Shown here in pieces: positions 10,430 to 22,992 of a DNA stretch of 64,000 nucleotides. Source of the DNA: Saururus chinensis (Eukaryota > Streptophyta > Magnoliopsida > Piperales > Saururaceae). The first letter of the stretch is position 1. Each line of letters opens with the position of its first letter. The position numbers and the translations under genes are program-made. Under the pieces are notes generated by a model that was not told the DNA's origin, did not search any database, and worked only from the letters and a program-made list of their open reading frames with translations. The stretch is from the NCBI GenBank assembly GCA_035235625.1, contig CP141148.1, forward strand, positions 30,071,057 to 30,135,056, in the 5' to 3' direction.

Positions 10430-13400
10430 TGTAACATCCCCTATTTTTTTGTAATTTTTTTGCATATTTATGCTATTTTTTGTAATTTTCTACAATGTTT
10501 TGTAATTTTCTGCTTGTATTTTTAATGAAGAAATTTGACACTTTGGCATATCCATATTTGTAATATTCATGACTATAAGAGTCGGGAGTGGTATTTAGTC
10601 GCAAGGCATAGGCCTCGATGCATCATAGAAATTTTTGGCGCAAAAACGCGAGAGAAAAGAACGAAACATGATGGAGAAAAGAAATGGAAAGAAAGGAAGA
10701 GATGGAAAAAAAAAAGAAAAAATAATAAGGATAAGATCGGGCGCCCCACAGTGCACCCGACATGTGAACAATGAAGGGGGAACCCCCTTCACTCTGTGAG
10801 GCCAGAGGTGGCGAGGTCGACTTCTGCCCGGTTGGCCAAGGCCAGAGGCGGCACTGTCGGCTTCTGCCCGATCGGCCTTAGCTGGGCGACGCCGCCATCG
10901 CCGCCTCCCTGGCCTGACCCCACCGGCCACTGCCGCCTCATCCTCCCTCTTTCCCGTTTCAGCCCGGTGACCCGCCTTTTCAAAATTGTTCATCCCCATC
11001 TGCCACTGCTGCCGGTTGCATGGCTTCTCTACCCTGGCTAGAGTGACCTCCGACAACCATCATCCCGGTCTCCTCGTCCTTGATTCGCTGTTGTAAGGTA
11101 AAACTCTGCCGCCCATTTCTTTTTTTTGTGTCTGTGTGTTGAGGCTGCCGGCCGAGCCACCGGTGACCGGCCGATGCCGAATGGCCTTTGGCCCTCCCCT
11201 ATCCTGGAGATGTCAAGGTAGCCACCTTGGCCGCTGCTTCCCTGACCCTCCTCTGCCCAATTTAGATCTGGACAGAAATTCCATCGTGGTCTTCTGCCTT
11301 GTGTTTCTGCCCTTGTCCACAAACCACCAATCCACCTTTGGTATGCCACCTTGAACCGACGACGACAAGGCACCAAGGTATGGCCTCCCTTACCCCAATT
11401 GGTTCCGTTTTGCTCGACCGGATGACCTGTGCCAGAGAAAGATCTGCCCTTTTCTCCAGTGGCATCCATTCTCCATTGTTAGACGTCAGACGTCATCGCA
11501 CCGACATCCATTTGACTTGTCGCGATTTGGTGACTGCCGGGTCCTATCCTCTCCTAAGTCTAGTCCTCGGCTTCGTCTCGCTTTTCATGGCCCGGCGATG
11601 CATGTCTGCCACCCAAACTCTACACATTGTTACCTCGGCTAAATTAGGTCTCTTCAATTCTCTAATCAGTTGTTCTGCCGCAGATAGCTGCGGATGCCAG
11701 CTTCACCCAATAATGGCAAGGGGTCTCCACTCCTGGCCTCCTCTACACATCTTTTGCACACACCAGAGTCCAAAACTTCGGGGTACGTCTTTGACTGCCG
11801 CTAATGGGCCCTGCTCCAACCCAAGCTAATGTGTCTAGCTTGATATTGCTTGGACTTGGGCTGTAGGTCCGACCAACATGGGCTCTACCCTCGCCCAGTG
11901 ACGGTAAGGGCCAACACTTCTAGCCCGATTCTACCTCTGCACCCCCACTTTTGTTACACATGACCCAAAACCTACGGGAAAGAGTTCCCAAATTCTAATT
12001 CTTCTAAGGGGAAGTAATATTGTCAGCCATCAGACTCAGCCCATCGAAGGTTCGACTGATGTCGTGCCCATATCCTCCAGCCTAAGCCGTGCTTGATGCA
12101 CGATCGTCCGTACGATGATTTGGTTGTGGGTAGCATTTAAAAATGTCACTGCCTTTATCAGACACTATCTCTGATGCTTAATGCTCTCAAGTTTGTTTAG
12201 GGGACCACTACTGGCGAACCTCACTCCTTCCATGACTGACCACCCTAACCTCTTAAAAGACCACTTTTGTGTTAGGGTTTGGCCGTGACAGCACGTTCCT
12301 ATGCTGTTCAACAACTGATCCCCCCTAGGAGTGGTTAAATCCGGCTTCCACCACCATGAGAAGCTTCGGGACACACCGACAACCTATCCTTCCTTAGGGT
12401 TCCCCTTTTACTGTGCACATTTGTGTCACACAAGCAATTTAGGCTAAAGGCGCCATCTTTGTGGCATATAACAATTGAACGACATCACCACTAGGCAATA
12501 TGGCCATTAAAGCCTTCTGTCTCTCCTATGTCCATGAGTATGCAACCAAGCCATCTGCCATGTTGTGAGGCTTCGACAATGCGAAATTGTTGTCACTGGA
12601 TATAGTCTGTGGTCTATTTTAACATTTGTGGCCAACAAGTGTTTTAAACCATTGGCCGACCTCCAATTAGTCACCTCCTATTCTGTGGTCGCTCTTGCCA
12701 TCCCTAGTGGCACAACATTGTGTCCGGCTGCCCTAGTGCGCCAGTCTTATGCTTTGAGTGAAATCAATCAATCTTATGTTTGCTCGCCATCAAACTCATG
12801 TGGATTACAAGGTAGGGGACCTTAAACTCGTAATTTCATTATAGCATGCTTTGATTGTGTAGTAGCATGCTAGGAGTATAACTTAATTCTTTGCATGATA
12901 AATGTTGATTAAATGAGCATGTGTTATGTATGTGAATTATGTGTATGTTAGTTAGTGAAGACTAAGGGTAAGGTAGTAAGTTATGAATTATATGTATGCA
13001 ATCAGAACATGTGATAGATCTTCGTTCGTGGGCTGGTGGTGTGTGGTCTATGCGCATGAGCACGGGAGTTTGATTGTAAGCTTGCGGAAGGGGTATTTCA
13101 AGGATTATGATGTGGAAGTTACAATTGTATGTTGGACAGAGGAAGACTTATGAATGACAATAAAAAGTTTAGACTTTCTAAGATTGGATGATTAGTTTGG
13201 ATTGAGTCGGTGGATATGTTGGAGCAATGAGCAAGAGATTTAGGGGATACAGGAATTTTAAAGACTTAAGATTCAGAGCGCCTTTGGGGGACTATGAGTT
13301 AGTAAGAGATAACATAATTGTACACGCATAATGTACGTAATAAGAATTGTAATAAAAGATTAATGAGTAAAGAATTAGTAAGGGTTTGATGACGGGACTT

Positions 13401-14995
13401 TGGTTTAAAGGATTCCATTTGAGGAGTTCGAGTAAGACGTTTTGGCTTTGAGGTGGACAATGCAAGATGTAAGGCTATAAGTATATAATGGTAAGGATAC
13501 GTTGACATGGAATACGAGTTTGACAAGTAAGGTTACACAGAGATCTGTAAGACTGTAAGGGTAAGAGTGAGTTCTAATTACGATTGGATGAGTTAAGTTG
13601 GAGTATGTTACCCTTGTGGTCTAAGGCTTCAAAACCGGCATAGTTCTAGCTTGGCTGGCTGAAGAATGTAAGAAGGATGTAGTTCCGAATATAATTGTAC
13701 ATGCATAAGTTACCTAATATGAACTTGAATGGTGAGTAACCCTAATTCGATAACGTTGTGAGTTTGAGACTGAGAGTTTCAACGGATTAAGTTCCATTTT
13801 TTAGCCAGTTGATAAATAATCGATTGAGCATCCTTAATGGTCTAGCCATGGTGTTATCTTGCAGGATTGGTCTTGGTGTTGTATTTCAGCTAGACGTTTG
13901 ATTCTCTATTGAGAGCATTGTAAGTTTTCGCCCTTCATGAGCTCTGTATGTTTTCTGCTTGTAAATGGCATTGTATGTTCTGCCCAAGAGTGGCACTTTA
14001 AGATTCTTGCCCAAGAGTGGCACCGTATATTTTCCGCCCTTAGTTGGCATTGTATGGCCCCATAGAGTGGACATTTGCACACTCAGGTAAGTAGTATCAT
14101 GGATCTGCTCTTACCTATTTAATCATGTGCCCCATGAGCATAGGTGTGCCTTGCCTTTAGAAAAGTCCATTGCTTCTAGTTGCTCCCCGAAGGTTAAGGT
14201 GGCACCCCAGTAGCATTCCCTTCCTTTCCAATGCTGGAGCTTATTAATTGTAATGAGCTTTAGTTGTCGGTAGTATGTGTACGACAGTAAGAGTAAGTTA
14301 TATGCATTAGATTTGGAGTAAGCAGTAGGTGTATGATTCAGGGTAAGTGTAAGTATAAATTTCTAAGGAAGACGTAAGAGTATGTTTATGCGTAAGAGTA
14401 AGATTGTACGAGTAAGGTCATACAAGTAAGTTCATATGAATAAGTTTGTATGAGTATGTGTATGCTATAAGTGTAAGTGTACGTGTAAGTATAAGTGTAA
14501 GAGTATGCTACAAGAGTAAGTATAAGTTCAGCTACTATGATCCTATGTGTGTAAGATACATTATTTATGGTGCATGCACTTCTTGCTTCATGTGTGATTG
14601 CTTGAATGCATCTATATATGAATGTACGGAGTTCATTTATTTCCCCTACTGAGTATTTTCCTACTGAGTATGAAAATCTCACCCTATTTTTTAGTCCTTT
14701 CGTCGGGAGACTTTTGCAAGTCCATCGATAGCTTTTTGGAGTTGACTATTTTCCCCGTGGCAAACTATTCTTCCTTAACTTTGAGTACAATGGACTCGTA
14801 GTGAGGCTAGGTGGATTTTAGTACCACGATCTCATGTATTATTTAAGGTGAGAGTTAAATGTATCATTTTTTTGGACTTGTGCATATATGTATGAATTAG
14901 AACATAGACTGTTGAAGAACTTGTACTCAGAAAGGCCTAGAAGGTATTTGTTTTTAAAGCCCATGGCCATGGTAGGTTTTACTTTTATTTGTCTG
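10430..14995. mobile_element. Long LTR-like insertion beginning TGTAACATCCC
   Basis: At 10430 the sequence changes abruptly from G-rich repeat DNA to TGTAACATCCCCTATTTTT, a typical start of long plant Ty3/gypsy LTRs. The next part carries a TTTGGCGCAAAAACGCGAG stretch often seen near LTR transcription starts. The interior has no transposon protein. It contains imperfect short repeats at 13910-14070 (CAAGAGTGGCAC-type) and a GTAAGTGTAAGT-rich stretch at 14270-14520. The original repeat DNA resumes near 14995. The right terminus and target duplication were not found, so the extent is approximate. Length would fit a long chromovirus-type solo LTR. Confidence 0.45.
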
Positions 14996-15215
14996 GTCCC
15001 CCCTTCCCATTCATCCCCCCTCCCTGGTCACATCCCCCCCCCCCAATAGAGGAGGGGTAGGAGGAGGCGAGGGACCCGGGGAGAGAGAGGGGATCAGAAT
15101 ATCAGATTCCTGCTCCTCGCCGAAATCCGGCTCCCTTTCCGTCTCCCCCGTCCCCACCCCCACCACACCTTTGGCCCCGCCACCAGTGGGATTTTTTAAA
15201 AATTTTAATGTTTTT
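14996..15215. repeat. C/G-rich continuation of the CACTA-like element
   Basis: A C-rich to G-rich palindromic block similar to 10206-10420, with a C10-class run near 15035 and a GACCCGGGGAGAGAG phrase. It shows that the sequence interrupted at 10430 resumes here. Confidence 0.5.
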
Positions 15216-15860
15216 TGCAACGCTTCTAAAAGCGTCACTAAAGCTTATTTTATTTTATTAACTAATTAGTGATGCTTTCTAAAGTGTCGCTAATACACAA
15301 ATATTTTTTTAAAATGCATTTTTTTATTAGCGTCGCTTTTCATAAGCATCACTAATAAGCTATTTTTTTATTTTCTTATAAAATATTTTTTATATTTGCG
15401 ACACATAATAAAGCATCACTAATAATCAATTATTAGCGACACTTATGACTATGCGTCGCTAATAAGCTATTTTTTAAATTTTTTATAAGTTTTTTCTATT
15501 AGCGACACATAATAATATGCATCGCTAATAATTGATTATTAACAACGCTTTATTATGTGTCGCTAATAAGCTTTTTTAAAAAAACATTTTATATGTTAGC
15601 GATGCTTATGCTTCTATGTCACTAGTAATTTACTATTAGCAACATTTTTTTATGCATCTCAAAAGTAAAATAATTAGTGACGTAAAGCTAAATATCACTA
15701 ATGTTAGACTATTAGTGACACTTAGTGATATGCGTCGTTAATGAGCAATAGAGTATGCAGTTTTATCAATGCTTTGTATGCTTCACTAATAGGTATTAGT
15801 GACACATAGAGTACTATAAGTAATACTTAAAAGCGTCACTAATAGTACTATTTGGGTTGG
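15216..15860. repeat. Right end of the CACTA-like repeat: array of GCGTCGCTAA hairpins
   Basis: The motif TTAGCGACGC or TTAGCGACAC alternates with its complement GCGTCGCTAA or GCATCACTAAT about every 25-40 bp, more than ten times. Each neighbouring pair can fold into a short hairpin; a clear one is at 15429-15462. Individual motifs have decayed, mostly by C-to-T and G-to-A changes. This looks like subterminal repeats of an En/Spm-type element. Confidence 0.6.
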
Positions 15861-16050
15861 GTTCGGGTTTCAAGTGATCCAACTCAACCAACCCGGTTAA
15901 GGTTATAAATATAATTATTTTAGATTTTTTTTATGTTGATAAAACATGACTAGGCTCGACCCTAATGGGTTTTGTATTGATACCATCTCTTAAATTGTAT
16001 CGGTTTGAGTTTAGAAAAACTCGACTCAAACCCAACTTGGTGGCATCCTA
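15861..16050. mobile_element. Short GGGTTGGGTTCGGG-type remnant, probably hAT-like
   Basis: The segment starts with GGGTTGGGTTCGGGTTTC and ends with ACTCAAACCCAAC, giving a loose inverted relation. Its composition resembles the small hAT at 27916-28327. Exact ends and target duplication are not resolved. Confidence 0.35.
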
Positions 16051-16700
16051 TTTATTCACAATAACACAACGCAAAGGTTGCTGAATGAGTTTTTCATAAA
16101 AGAACCTTGAAGAAGCTTTGAAGATCCAATTGAAGAGGGCTTTGATTGGTGGCTCTACTATTGAAGAAAGACAAAGACCAAGTTCGAAGGAAAAAGCATC
16201 AAAGAGATGTTTTGGTGGCAAACAAACTGCTTGAGAATAGACTTCTAATTTAGGTTTAGAGGTTGATAGTCTTGTAAGTTCTCATCTTTATAGTGTATTG
16301 ATTCAGTTGAGGAAATGGTTGATATTAATTTTTTGCGATTGGGGATTCCACGTAAATCCTTGTGTTGATTGTAGTTGCTTGCATGTTTGATAAGTTGATA
16401 ATTGCTTTGTTTGCTTGATAGATTATCGATAAGTTAGATTTGTGCAAATCAAGACCATATTTTGTATTTCTTTGCTTTATTAGGCTATGGGAAATATGAT
16501 AATCTTTTAGGTGTAGATAGATATTAAACTCGAAATGTTAATGCTCATAGATAGATTCTGCAGCCTCTGGACTTGAGCAATGGTTGACACCTACAGTATT
16601 TTGACTCCTGTCAACAGGTTAGTCAATGCCTAATGAATATGAAGCCGAAGAGTTGCAGAACTTGGGTGTTTAATATTCAAACTTCAAATTTTCTCCTCTA
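16051..16700 (+). mobile_element. Ty1/copia-like LTR remnant, copy 1
   Basis: This aligns by eye with 27770-28640 through many short landmarks: AAAAGCATCAAAGAGATG against AAAAACATCAAGGAGGAG, CACGTAAATCCTTG against CATGTAAAAATCCTTG, and TAGATATTAAACTCG against TAAATATTAAACTCA. A stretch that reads ...ATTGGGGATTCCACGTAAATCC is typical of the end of plant copia LTRs. No protein is encoded. It lacks the hAT insertion present in copy 2, so it offers an empty-site comparison. Confidence 0.5.
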
Positions 16701-17667
16701 TCAACCCTAAGGGTGGCTTTAGCCATTAACCCCAAGCAAAGTCTTTAAGCCTTTATGTTTGGGGATGCCTCAGATATAGAATTGTGTACAAAAAATATGA
16801 GTATACACCCTGAAGAGGGGGTAGGCCTACGAGGTAGGGCCCATGTGAGAAGAGCTTCCACCTCATATGAGGGAAGCTGGTCCCAATGTGGGTGAGGTAT
16901 GTTGTGGATTGGGGTCCACCCCATGAGTAGGCCCCACCCATGTTTTAATAAGCATATATATTAGTTGATTTGCATGAGAAATCAACCGGTGAGTGATGTG
17001 TGAAGATGAAAGTTTATTGCCGTGTTTGTGCATGACGTTGTGTAGGAATAAAAGAAGTGGCCATATGTGTTTTTCATTGGGTAGAGAATACACAATGAAA
17101 CCGAGGCAAATAGAGTATGTCTTTAACGAAATTGAGGCCAAGTTTTTGTTCTATGCATAAAATAGAGAAGACTTCTTATTGTGTGCATGAACAGAAAAGA
17201 AGGGCAACGGTGAGAGAGGATTTGTGCCAATGAGCGACAGCAGATTGGGAGATTCTCTTCATCTTCATCCCAGTTATTCAGATTAGTTTTTCAGAGTTAA
17301 GGGTGCATCTTTTGTGTAAGAAGAGAAAAAGAGAAGACTCAGCGACTTCTCAGGTTTTTCATACTTTGTAGTTTTTATTTATCTTTGTGATAAAGGATTG
17401 ATTTGTAAGAGAAAGAATTAAACCTCTTTGAATGTTTAATTGTGGTTGTATTAAACTTTATCATAGTAGATTGCTTGATTGGGCTGATTCACCCCATGGT
17501 TTTTAACCCTTGATTTGAGAAGGTTTTCTACATTAAAATTTTATGTCTCTTTATCTATTGTGCTTGGTTGTTTGGTGATATATTTGCTACATTTATTTTG
17601 TTAAAATACGAAGTTGGAGGGATTTTCTATAGAACATCCCAACAAGGTACTCTCGTCCTCCATATTC

Positions 17668-17670
<3 letters not shown>
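16701..17670 (+). mobile_element. Second, different copia-type LTR remnant
   Basis: The segment 17450-17560 contains the phrase CCCCATGGTTTTTAACC, then GAAGGTTTTCTACATTA and ATGTCTCTTTATCT. This resembles the U5 end of many Ty1/copia LTRs (a 'ggtttttacc...ttccacatt' signature known from that superfamily). Upstream, 16800-17440 is non-coding and may be the remainder of the LTR. The exact ends are not resolved. Confidence 0.4.

Positions 17671-17715
<45 letters not shown>
17671..17715. repeat. (TC)n microsatellite, about 22 repeats
   Basis: An uninterrupted run of TC dinucleotides about 45 bp long. Two overlapping open frames cross it and both reflect the repeat only. Confidence 0.97.
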
Positions 17716-17717
<2 letters not shown>

Positions 17718-18059
17718 GCACGCACAAATACAACCCTCGAGTGTAGCTTGGGCTTCGGGAAAGAGTCATTTACCACATCCATATGCGACACATTCTAGGG
17801 AGCTTCAGCACTTGGAGCTCGATGAGGAACATCAGTAGGAGATTGGCCTGAGCCCTGCAAGAAGCAGAGGCCCGGAGAGGGAAGGGAGCGGGGGAGGATC
17901 AGCACGTACTACCTAACGCTATGCCTTAATGGAGTGGAAGGACTAGAAGCGACACTACGAGTAGGACATTATTCAGATGCTGATAATGAGTCTGGGGAAG
18001 CCTTCATGCACATTATTCAGGATCTTATACCATCCTTAAATAGTGTAAATTAAAGATGA

Positions 18060-18480
18060 TATGGTGTAAAAGGCATCCCATTATGGCTCCCTAATTTTCC
18101 CGTGTCTCGGCCTTTAAAATTGTCAAGTCTCAAAGAGATGTATTGAAAGGGCTTCCTTGGTTTAAACTTCTTATTTCTGAATGCTTTCATTGCTTAGCTA
18201 ATATTTCATGGCAGGGTCCTAACTCTTGGTAGGATTCAAAAGATGGGGACTCATATAGTCAACAGAGATAGGGACTCATATAGTCAACAGGTGCGTGCTT
18301 TGCAAAAATGATTTGGAATGTGTTGATCATATCTTCTTTGGATGCTGCTATTCATGGTAGATAGTCTCCTTTATTCTCCTATTGCTTAGACTTGACCTTC
18401 CATTCCAGATTCAGGCATCTATTTTTAGCATATTTGTGCTGGAAATATGTCAAGCTTGACACCCTCCTGAAATTGTTGCT
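18060..18480 (+). mobile_element. LINE remnant with reverse-transcriptase zinc-binding motif
   Basis: At 18293-18358 the + strand reads CVLCKNDLECVDHIFFGC, which matches the CxxC...H..F.C pattern of the zf-RVT domain found C-terminal to plant L1-type reverse transcriptases. Frame-broken coding-like sequence upstream (LPWFKLLISECFHCLA near 18145) fits the same domain. There are stops and a short local duplication (ACTCATATAGTCAACAG, twice). No other LINE domain is seen. Confidence 0.5.
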
Positions 18481-18736
18481 CAATTGCACCATTTATTTCA
18501 TTTTGAGACGAAAAACAAAAGACTTTCAGTGAATTCATTCATAAGCTCAAAATCTTCACGAAATCGAAGCACAAGTTCACCTTTATGTCATGTCCAATTC
18601 TGTGTAGACAAGGTTCTGGAGGAGTTCCCATCTATTCAAAAGAAATGAACCTGTAACCTGCTTTTATTTTCTCTCTCATGTAAATTTTTAAGGTTTTTTG
18701 TACTCATGTTGTCCTTCAATAATCAAGAAGGATTTA

Positions 18737-20510
18737 TGTGGGAAAAAATATTTTAATGACAAGAAAGTTTGTACGTACGTGATGAACCTATTTCATCGTT
18801 AAAACACCACTGATTATTGGGCCCATTTTTCAGACTACACTAATCAATGATGCTGGATGATGAAGTAGGTTTGTCATGTACGAAACATAAGACATCATTT
18901 AACATTACTTTTATGTGGGAGCCTTGTTGGACTATGTTAAGTAGCGGACAAGTCTAAGATTCACCCGGTTCCATGACTTAGAATTAGCGACGAGGATACA
19001 CGAAGGTCCTAGTATGGTACATACAAGCCTAACATAATATATAGATATACAACATTGTCACCCGGTAATTATGTAGCATGGTCAGACTCTAATCATGTAG
19101 ACCGGTCAAGAAATCGAAGCCCAAGTTCGCCTTTATGCCATATCCAATTCTAGTGTAAACAATATTTATTCAAAAGAAATGTAACCTATAACCCGCTTTT
19201 ATTTTCTCTCATGTGTTAACGTTGGACCACTCTCCTTCAATAATCAATAAGGAACTATGTGGGAGCCTTGTTGGACTACGTTAGGGGACACGTCTAGCCT
19301 CACGCGGCTCTATGACTAGAATTACTGACCATAATTTACAAAGGTCCTATTATGGTACATGAAGGCTTAACATTGTACATAGCCACACAACATTATCACC
19401 CGGTAACTATGTACCATGGTCTTGGACTTTATTCATTGAGACCCCTAAAGAAAACATTTTCTATGCTAAGGCCGCGAGTCATATTTTGAGTAGGATGTAG
19501 ACATCTCATTTATTAATAACTGTCTTATGGACTTCGACTATACCAACCGAACCAAGAGAGCTAAGTAGTCTACAACCAGAAGAGTTCTGAAGGGGACAAA
19601 GAAGCAAGAATTGGCCCTTTTCTAAGACACGCCAGAGCTTCCATGGCTTCCCGGCATGTCATCCTACCAGGCTACACCACGGCAAATTTTCTCGGTCTTC
19701 CATTACTTGGAAGTTATGAACCAGCTAAGCTATGCCCACACGCAAAGCCCTTCGCTGGGAACAGTTGATCAAGGCCTGAGCTAGCACTCGCTTCCAAGAG
19801 CAAGCCAAGCAAACAAACCCTCTTGTAAGCCCCAAAGTTCAATGAGATGTCATGGCAGCTAAGTGATTATGCTTGGCATATTTCCTATTCTCTATCCCTT
19901 TCTGATCTGATTTATATATGCTTGGACAGCGTTGTAACTTGGGGGGCACTCGAGTCTCGTCACATGAAGCTTAGACACAATGGTGGTAGGTTGGCTTCTT
20001 TTGGGTTTATGCGTTTCTTTTTAAGTAATTTGCTCCTGCATCAGATGAAAAAGGAGAACGGGTGTGATGGCAGGCTGCTGGTAGAGGCTGTCTGCAAGTG
20101 CTTGAAATTTTGGCTAAATTCTGGGAAAAAATCTGCAACTAAAAAACTAGGATATCAATTTATATGAAGAAGCAAATCAATTTTATTAATATTACAAATG
20201 CTTAATCCCAAAAGTTATCAACATAAACCCAAGTATAAAATAGACATAAAGTACTTAGAATGTACGTACTTTCTTTATGGCAGAGCTGCAGATATGGGCA
20301 AAACAAGTTCTTACTTTTAGTGGCGATTTTTCTAAAGAGAAGGTCTGGTCAAAGCTTATGGGCTATTAGATCATTGGCTGATGATATGATGATCTAATGG
20401 CCTACAAACCAGATGGGTAAGGTTTTTTCTTTTCCAGATATTTACAAAAATTGCCAAATAACCAGCCCGGTAAGCATATAAATTTATACCGTGGAAAAAC
20501 TAGAGAATAT
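18737..20510 (+). repeat. Duplication unit A: decayed copy of the nuclease 5' region
   Basis: This segment matches 20553-24190 in order, from a TGTGGGAAAAA...TTTTAATGAC start to intron 3 of the nuclease gene. Differences are a deletion of about 0.84 kb (equivalent to 23036-23878) and absence of the solo LTR at 21452-22479. Within each unit there is an older internal repeat of about 0.35 kb, seen around 18911 and 19267 in A and 20750 and 21180 in B (CCTTGTTGGACTA-GTTA start, CATTATCACCCG-TAA-TATGTA end). The unit is the upstream half of a tandem duplication. Confidence 0.8.
20067..20104 (+). pseudogene. Broken exon 1 of the duplicated nuclease gene
   Basis: Thirty-eight bases match the start of exon 1 of the intact gene at 22993. 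The copy has a TAG at codon 6 where the intact gene has a Leu codon, and a 2-bp loss shortly after. At 20104 it jumps directly into sequence equivalent to intron 3 of the intact gene (23879). Exons 2-9 are absent. It cannot encode a nuclease. Confidence 0.85.
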
Positions 20511-20552
20511 AAAATATTATGTTCTTCAATCAGGCAATATAGAAAAAACTTT

Positions 20553-22992
20553 TTTGTGGGAAAAATTATTTTAATGACATGAAAGTTTATATGTACGTGA
20601 TAAACCTACTATATCATCAAAACACAATTAATTACTAGGGCCTATTTTTTTATTTTTTAAAACCACATTAATTAATAATATTGGATGATGAAGTAAGTTT
20701 ATCATGTATGTATCTTTGACATCATTTTAGCATTACTTTTATATGCGGGCCTTGTTGCCTATGTTAATCAACGAACATGTCTAGCCTCACCCGGCTCCAT
20801 GACCAGAATTAGTGAAGAAGATACATAGGGGTCCTAGTATGGTACATAGAAGCCTAACATAATATATAGCTATACAACATTATCACCTGCTAATTATGTA
20901 GCATGGTCGTAGACTCTAGTCAAATAGCCCGGTCATGAAATCGAAGCCCAAGCTCGCCTTTATGCCATTTCCATATCTAGAGTACACAATATTTTAGAGG
21001 AGTTCCCATTTATTTAATAGAAATGGAACCTATAACCCGCTTTTACTTTCTGTAAATTTTTATGGTCTTTTGTTCTCACATATTGTACTTTAAGGAACCC
21101 CCTCTCCCACCTAACACACACATTGGCAGTTAATGTTAGACCACTTTCCTTCAATAATCAACAAGGAACTATGTGGGAGCATTGTTGGACTACGTTTGGG
21201 ACACGTCTAAGCCTCACCCGGCTCTATGACTAGAATTACTGACCATGATTTACAAAGGTCCTATTATGGTACATGAAGGCTTTAACATGGTACATAGCCA
21301 CACAACATTATCACCCGATAACTATGTACCATGGTCGTGGACTTTATTACCCCCAAAGAAAACATTTTCCATGCTAAGGCCGTGAGTCATATTTTGAGTA
21401 GGATGTAGGCATTCGTTTAGTAATAACTGTCTTATGGATTTCGACTATACTTGTTGGACTATAGTATGGGCTCGGGCCCGGTTTGGCCTAACGGTGTCGC
21501 GGTCCGGGTGAGCTAATATGGACCACGGGGTCAAAGAGTGGTGGGGGCGGTCGCGTCGACCCCACCTTCGTTACACATAATTCAAGTGAGACCCACATAT
21601 ATCACACACGTACACTAGACATACATCTAGGTATGTATTTACACATTGTGGGGCTCAGACGCGCGAATTGTGTGATGAGGGTGGGACCCGCGTGATTAGC
21701 GAGGGGTCAACCCTGTCGCAGGCTTGGCCGTGTGCAGGGGGTCCAGGCCTCCGCAAGCTCTGTGTGACAGAGCCCACTCCTGTTGTGATCGAGCCTATAT
21801 GTTAAACCCATTGGAATTAAGCACTCAAGCCCATGTAATCTTAGCCCATTTGTTTTAAGCTCGCCATTTATGGAAGGTAGAGAGAGAGAATATTGGAGAG
21901 AATAGAGAGAATATTCTCTCTCATTCAAGAAAGGGGCATCCCCCTCTTTTGTGGATCTGATTTGTGAATTAGATCTCACTCCTCCCTCTTCTCCAACCCC
22001 CTCCCATCTCTCTAGCTTCTCCTCTCTCCCAAAACCAGTCTACCCCTTCCTCTCGCTTGTTTGAGTGCGGCCTGCGCGAGGTTTTTTCAAGGAGAATCTC
22101 TCCTTCTTTGTTGTAAAGAGGAGGCTATAGAAGGGCTAAAGAGAAGAGGCTGTTGTGCTGAGAATTTCTTCACTCCAAGCAAGGGTTTGAGAGGAATTGT
22201 CACAAAAAGGTAATCCTTGTTTCTCTTGTTTGTTTGATTAGATCTATCTTTTGTCGGATTAGATCTTCAAAAAGAGGGCGTACTAGGGCTGGATCAAGCC
22301 CAAGGTCAGTTTGTATCATCCCATCTTAATTAATTTTTCCTTTGATTGAATTATTTACTTGCATGTATATTGTTAATTGTGGTTAAAATTTGCATGCTTA
22401 TGTTGTAGATCGTGTAAAAATTAGATTTTTATGTGTGCCACCTCTCCCACCACTACTTCTGCTGGCCGGCCACTCTACAATACCAACCGAACCCAAGGAG
22501 CTAAGAAGTCTACAACAAGAAGAGTTTTGAATGGGACAAAGAAACAAGAATTGGCCCTTTTCTAAGACACTCCAGAGGTCCCATGGCTTCCCGGTATGTC
22601 ATCCTACCAGGCTAGACCACGGCAAAGTTTACCGGTCTTCCTTTGGAAGTTATGAACTAGCTAATCTATGCCCACACGCAAAGCCCTTTGCTTGAAACAG
22701 TTGACCAATCCCTCGCTTCCAAGAGCAAGCCAAGCAAACAAACCCCCTTTTAAGCCCCAAAGTTCAATGATATATCATGGTAGCTAAGTGATTATGCTTG
22801 GCATATTTCCTTTTCTCTATCCCTTCCTTTCTGACCTGATTTATGCTTGGCAAGCGTTGTAACTTGGGGGACACTCAAATCTCGTCACATGAAGCTTAGA
22901 CGCAATGGTGGTTGGGTCAACTCCTTTTGGGCTTATGCGTTTCTTTTTAAGTAACTTGCTCCAGCATCAGATAAACAAGGAGAACGGGTGTG
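20553..22992 (+). repeat. Duplication unit B: 5' flank of the intact nuclease gene
   Basis: This is the downstream copy of the duplicated flank. It matches unit A up to exon 1 but is interrupted by the solo LTR at 21452-22479. It probably carries the promoter of the nuclease gene; I cannot assign a TATA box or start site with confidence. A pyrimidine-rich stretch lies at 22800-22835. Confidence 0.7.
21452..22479. mobile_element. Solo LTR (1028 bp) about 0.5 kb upstream of the nuclease ATG
   Basis: The segment begins TGTTGGACTATAG and ends CTCTACA. It is flanked by ATACT (21447-21451) and ATACC (22480-22484), one mismatch apart. The paralogous unit A has an uninterrupted ATACC at 19540-19544 with the same flanks, which shows the unoccupied site. 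It has no coding region. The TGTTGGA start suggests Ty1/copia, but the superfamily is not certain. It ends 513 bp before the nuclease start codon. Confidence 0.88.

Noticed and set aside
9288-10465. Many overlapping open frames rich in Ser/Leu/Pro or Arg/Glu/Gly
   Set aside because: They arise from the CT-rich and C/G-rich tracts, which contain few stop codons on either strand. No domain or splice pattern supports them.
11299-11829. 176-codon + strand frame within the long LTR
   Set aside because: No recognised domain, and the surroundings have LTR character. The GC-rich composition gives several long chance frames here.
19847-20167. Open frame of 106 codons covering the broken exon 1 in unit A
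   Set aside because: It is in a different frame from the nuclease and spans flank, exon fragment and intron-derived DNA. It is a by-product of the deletion.
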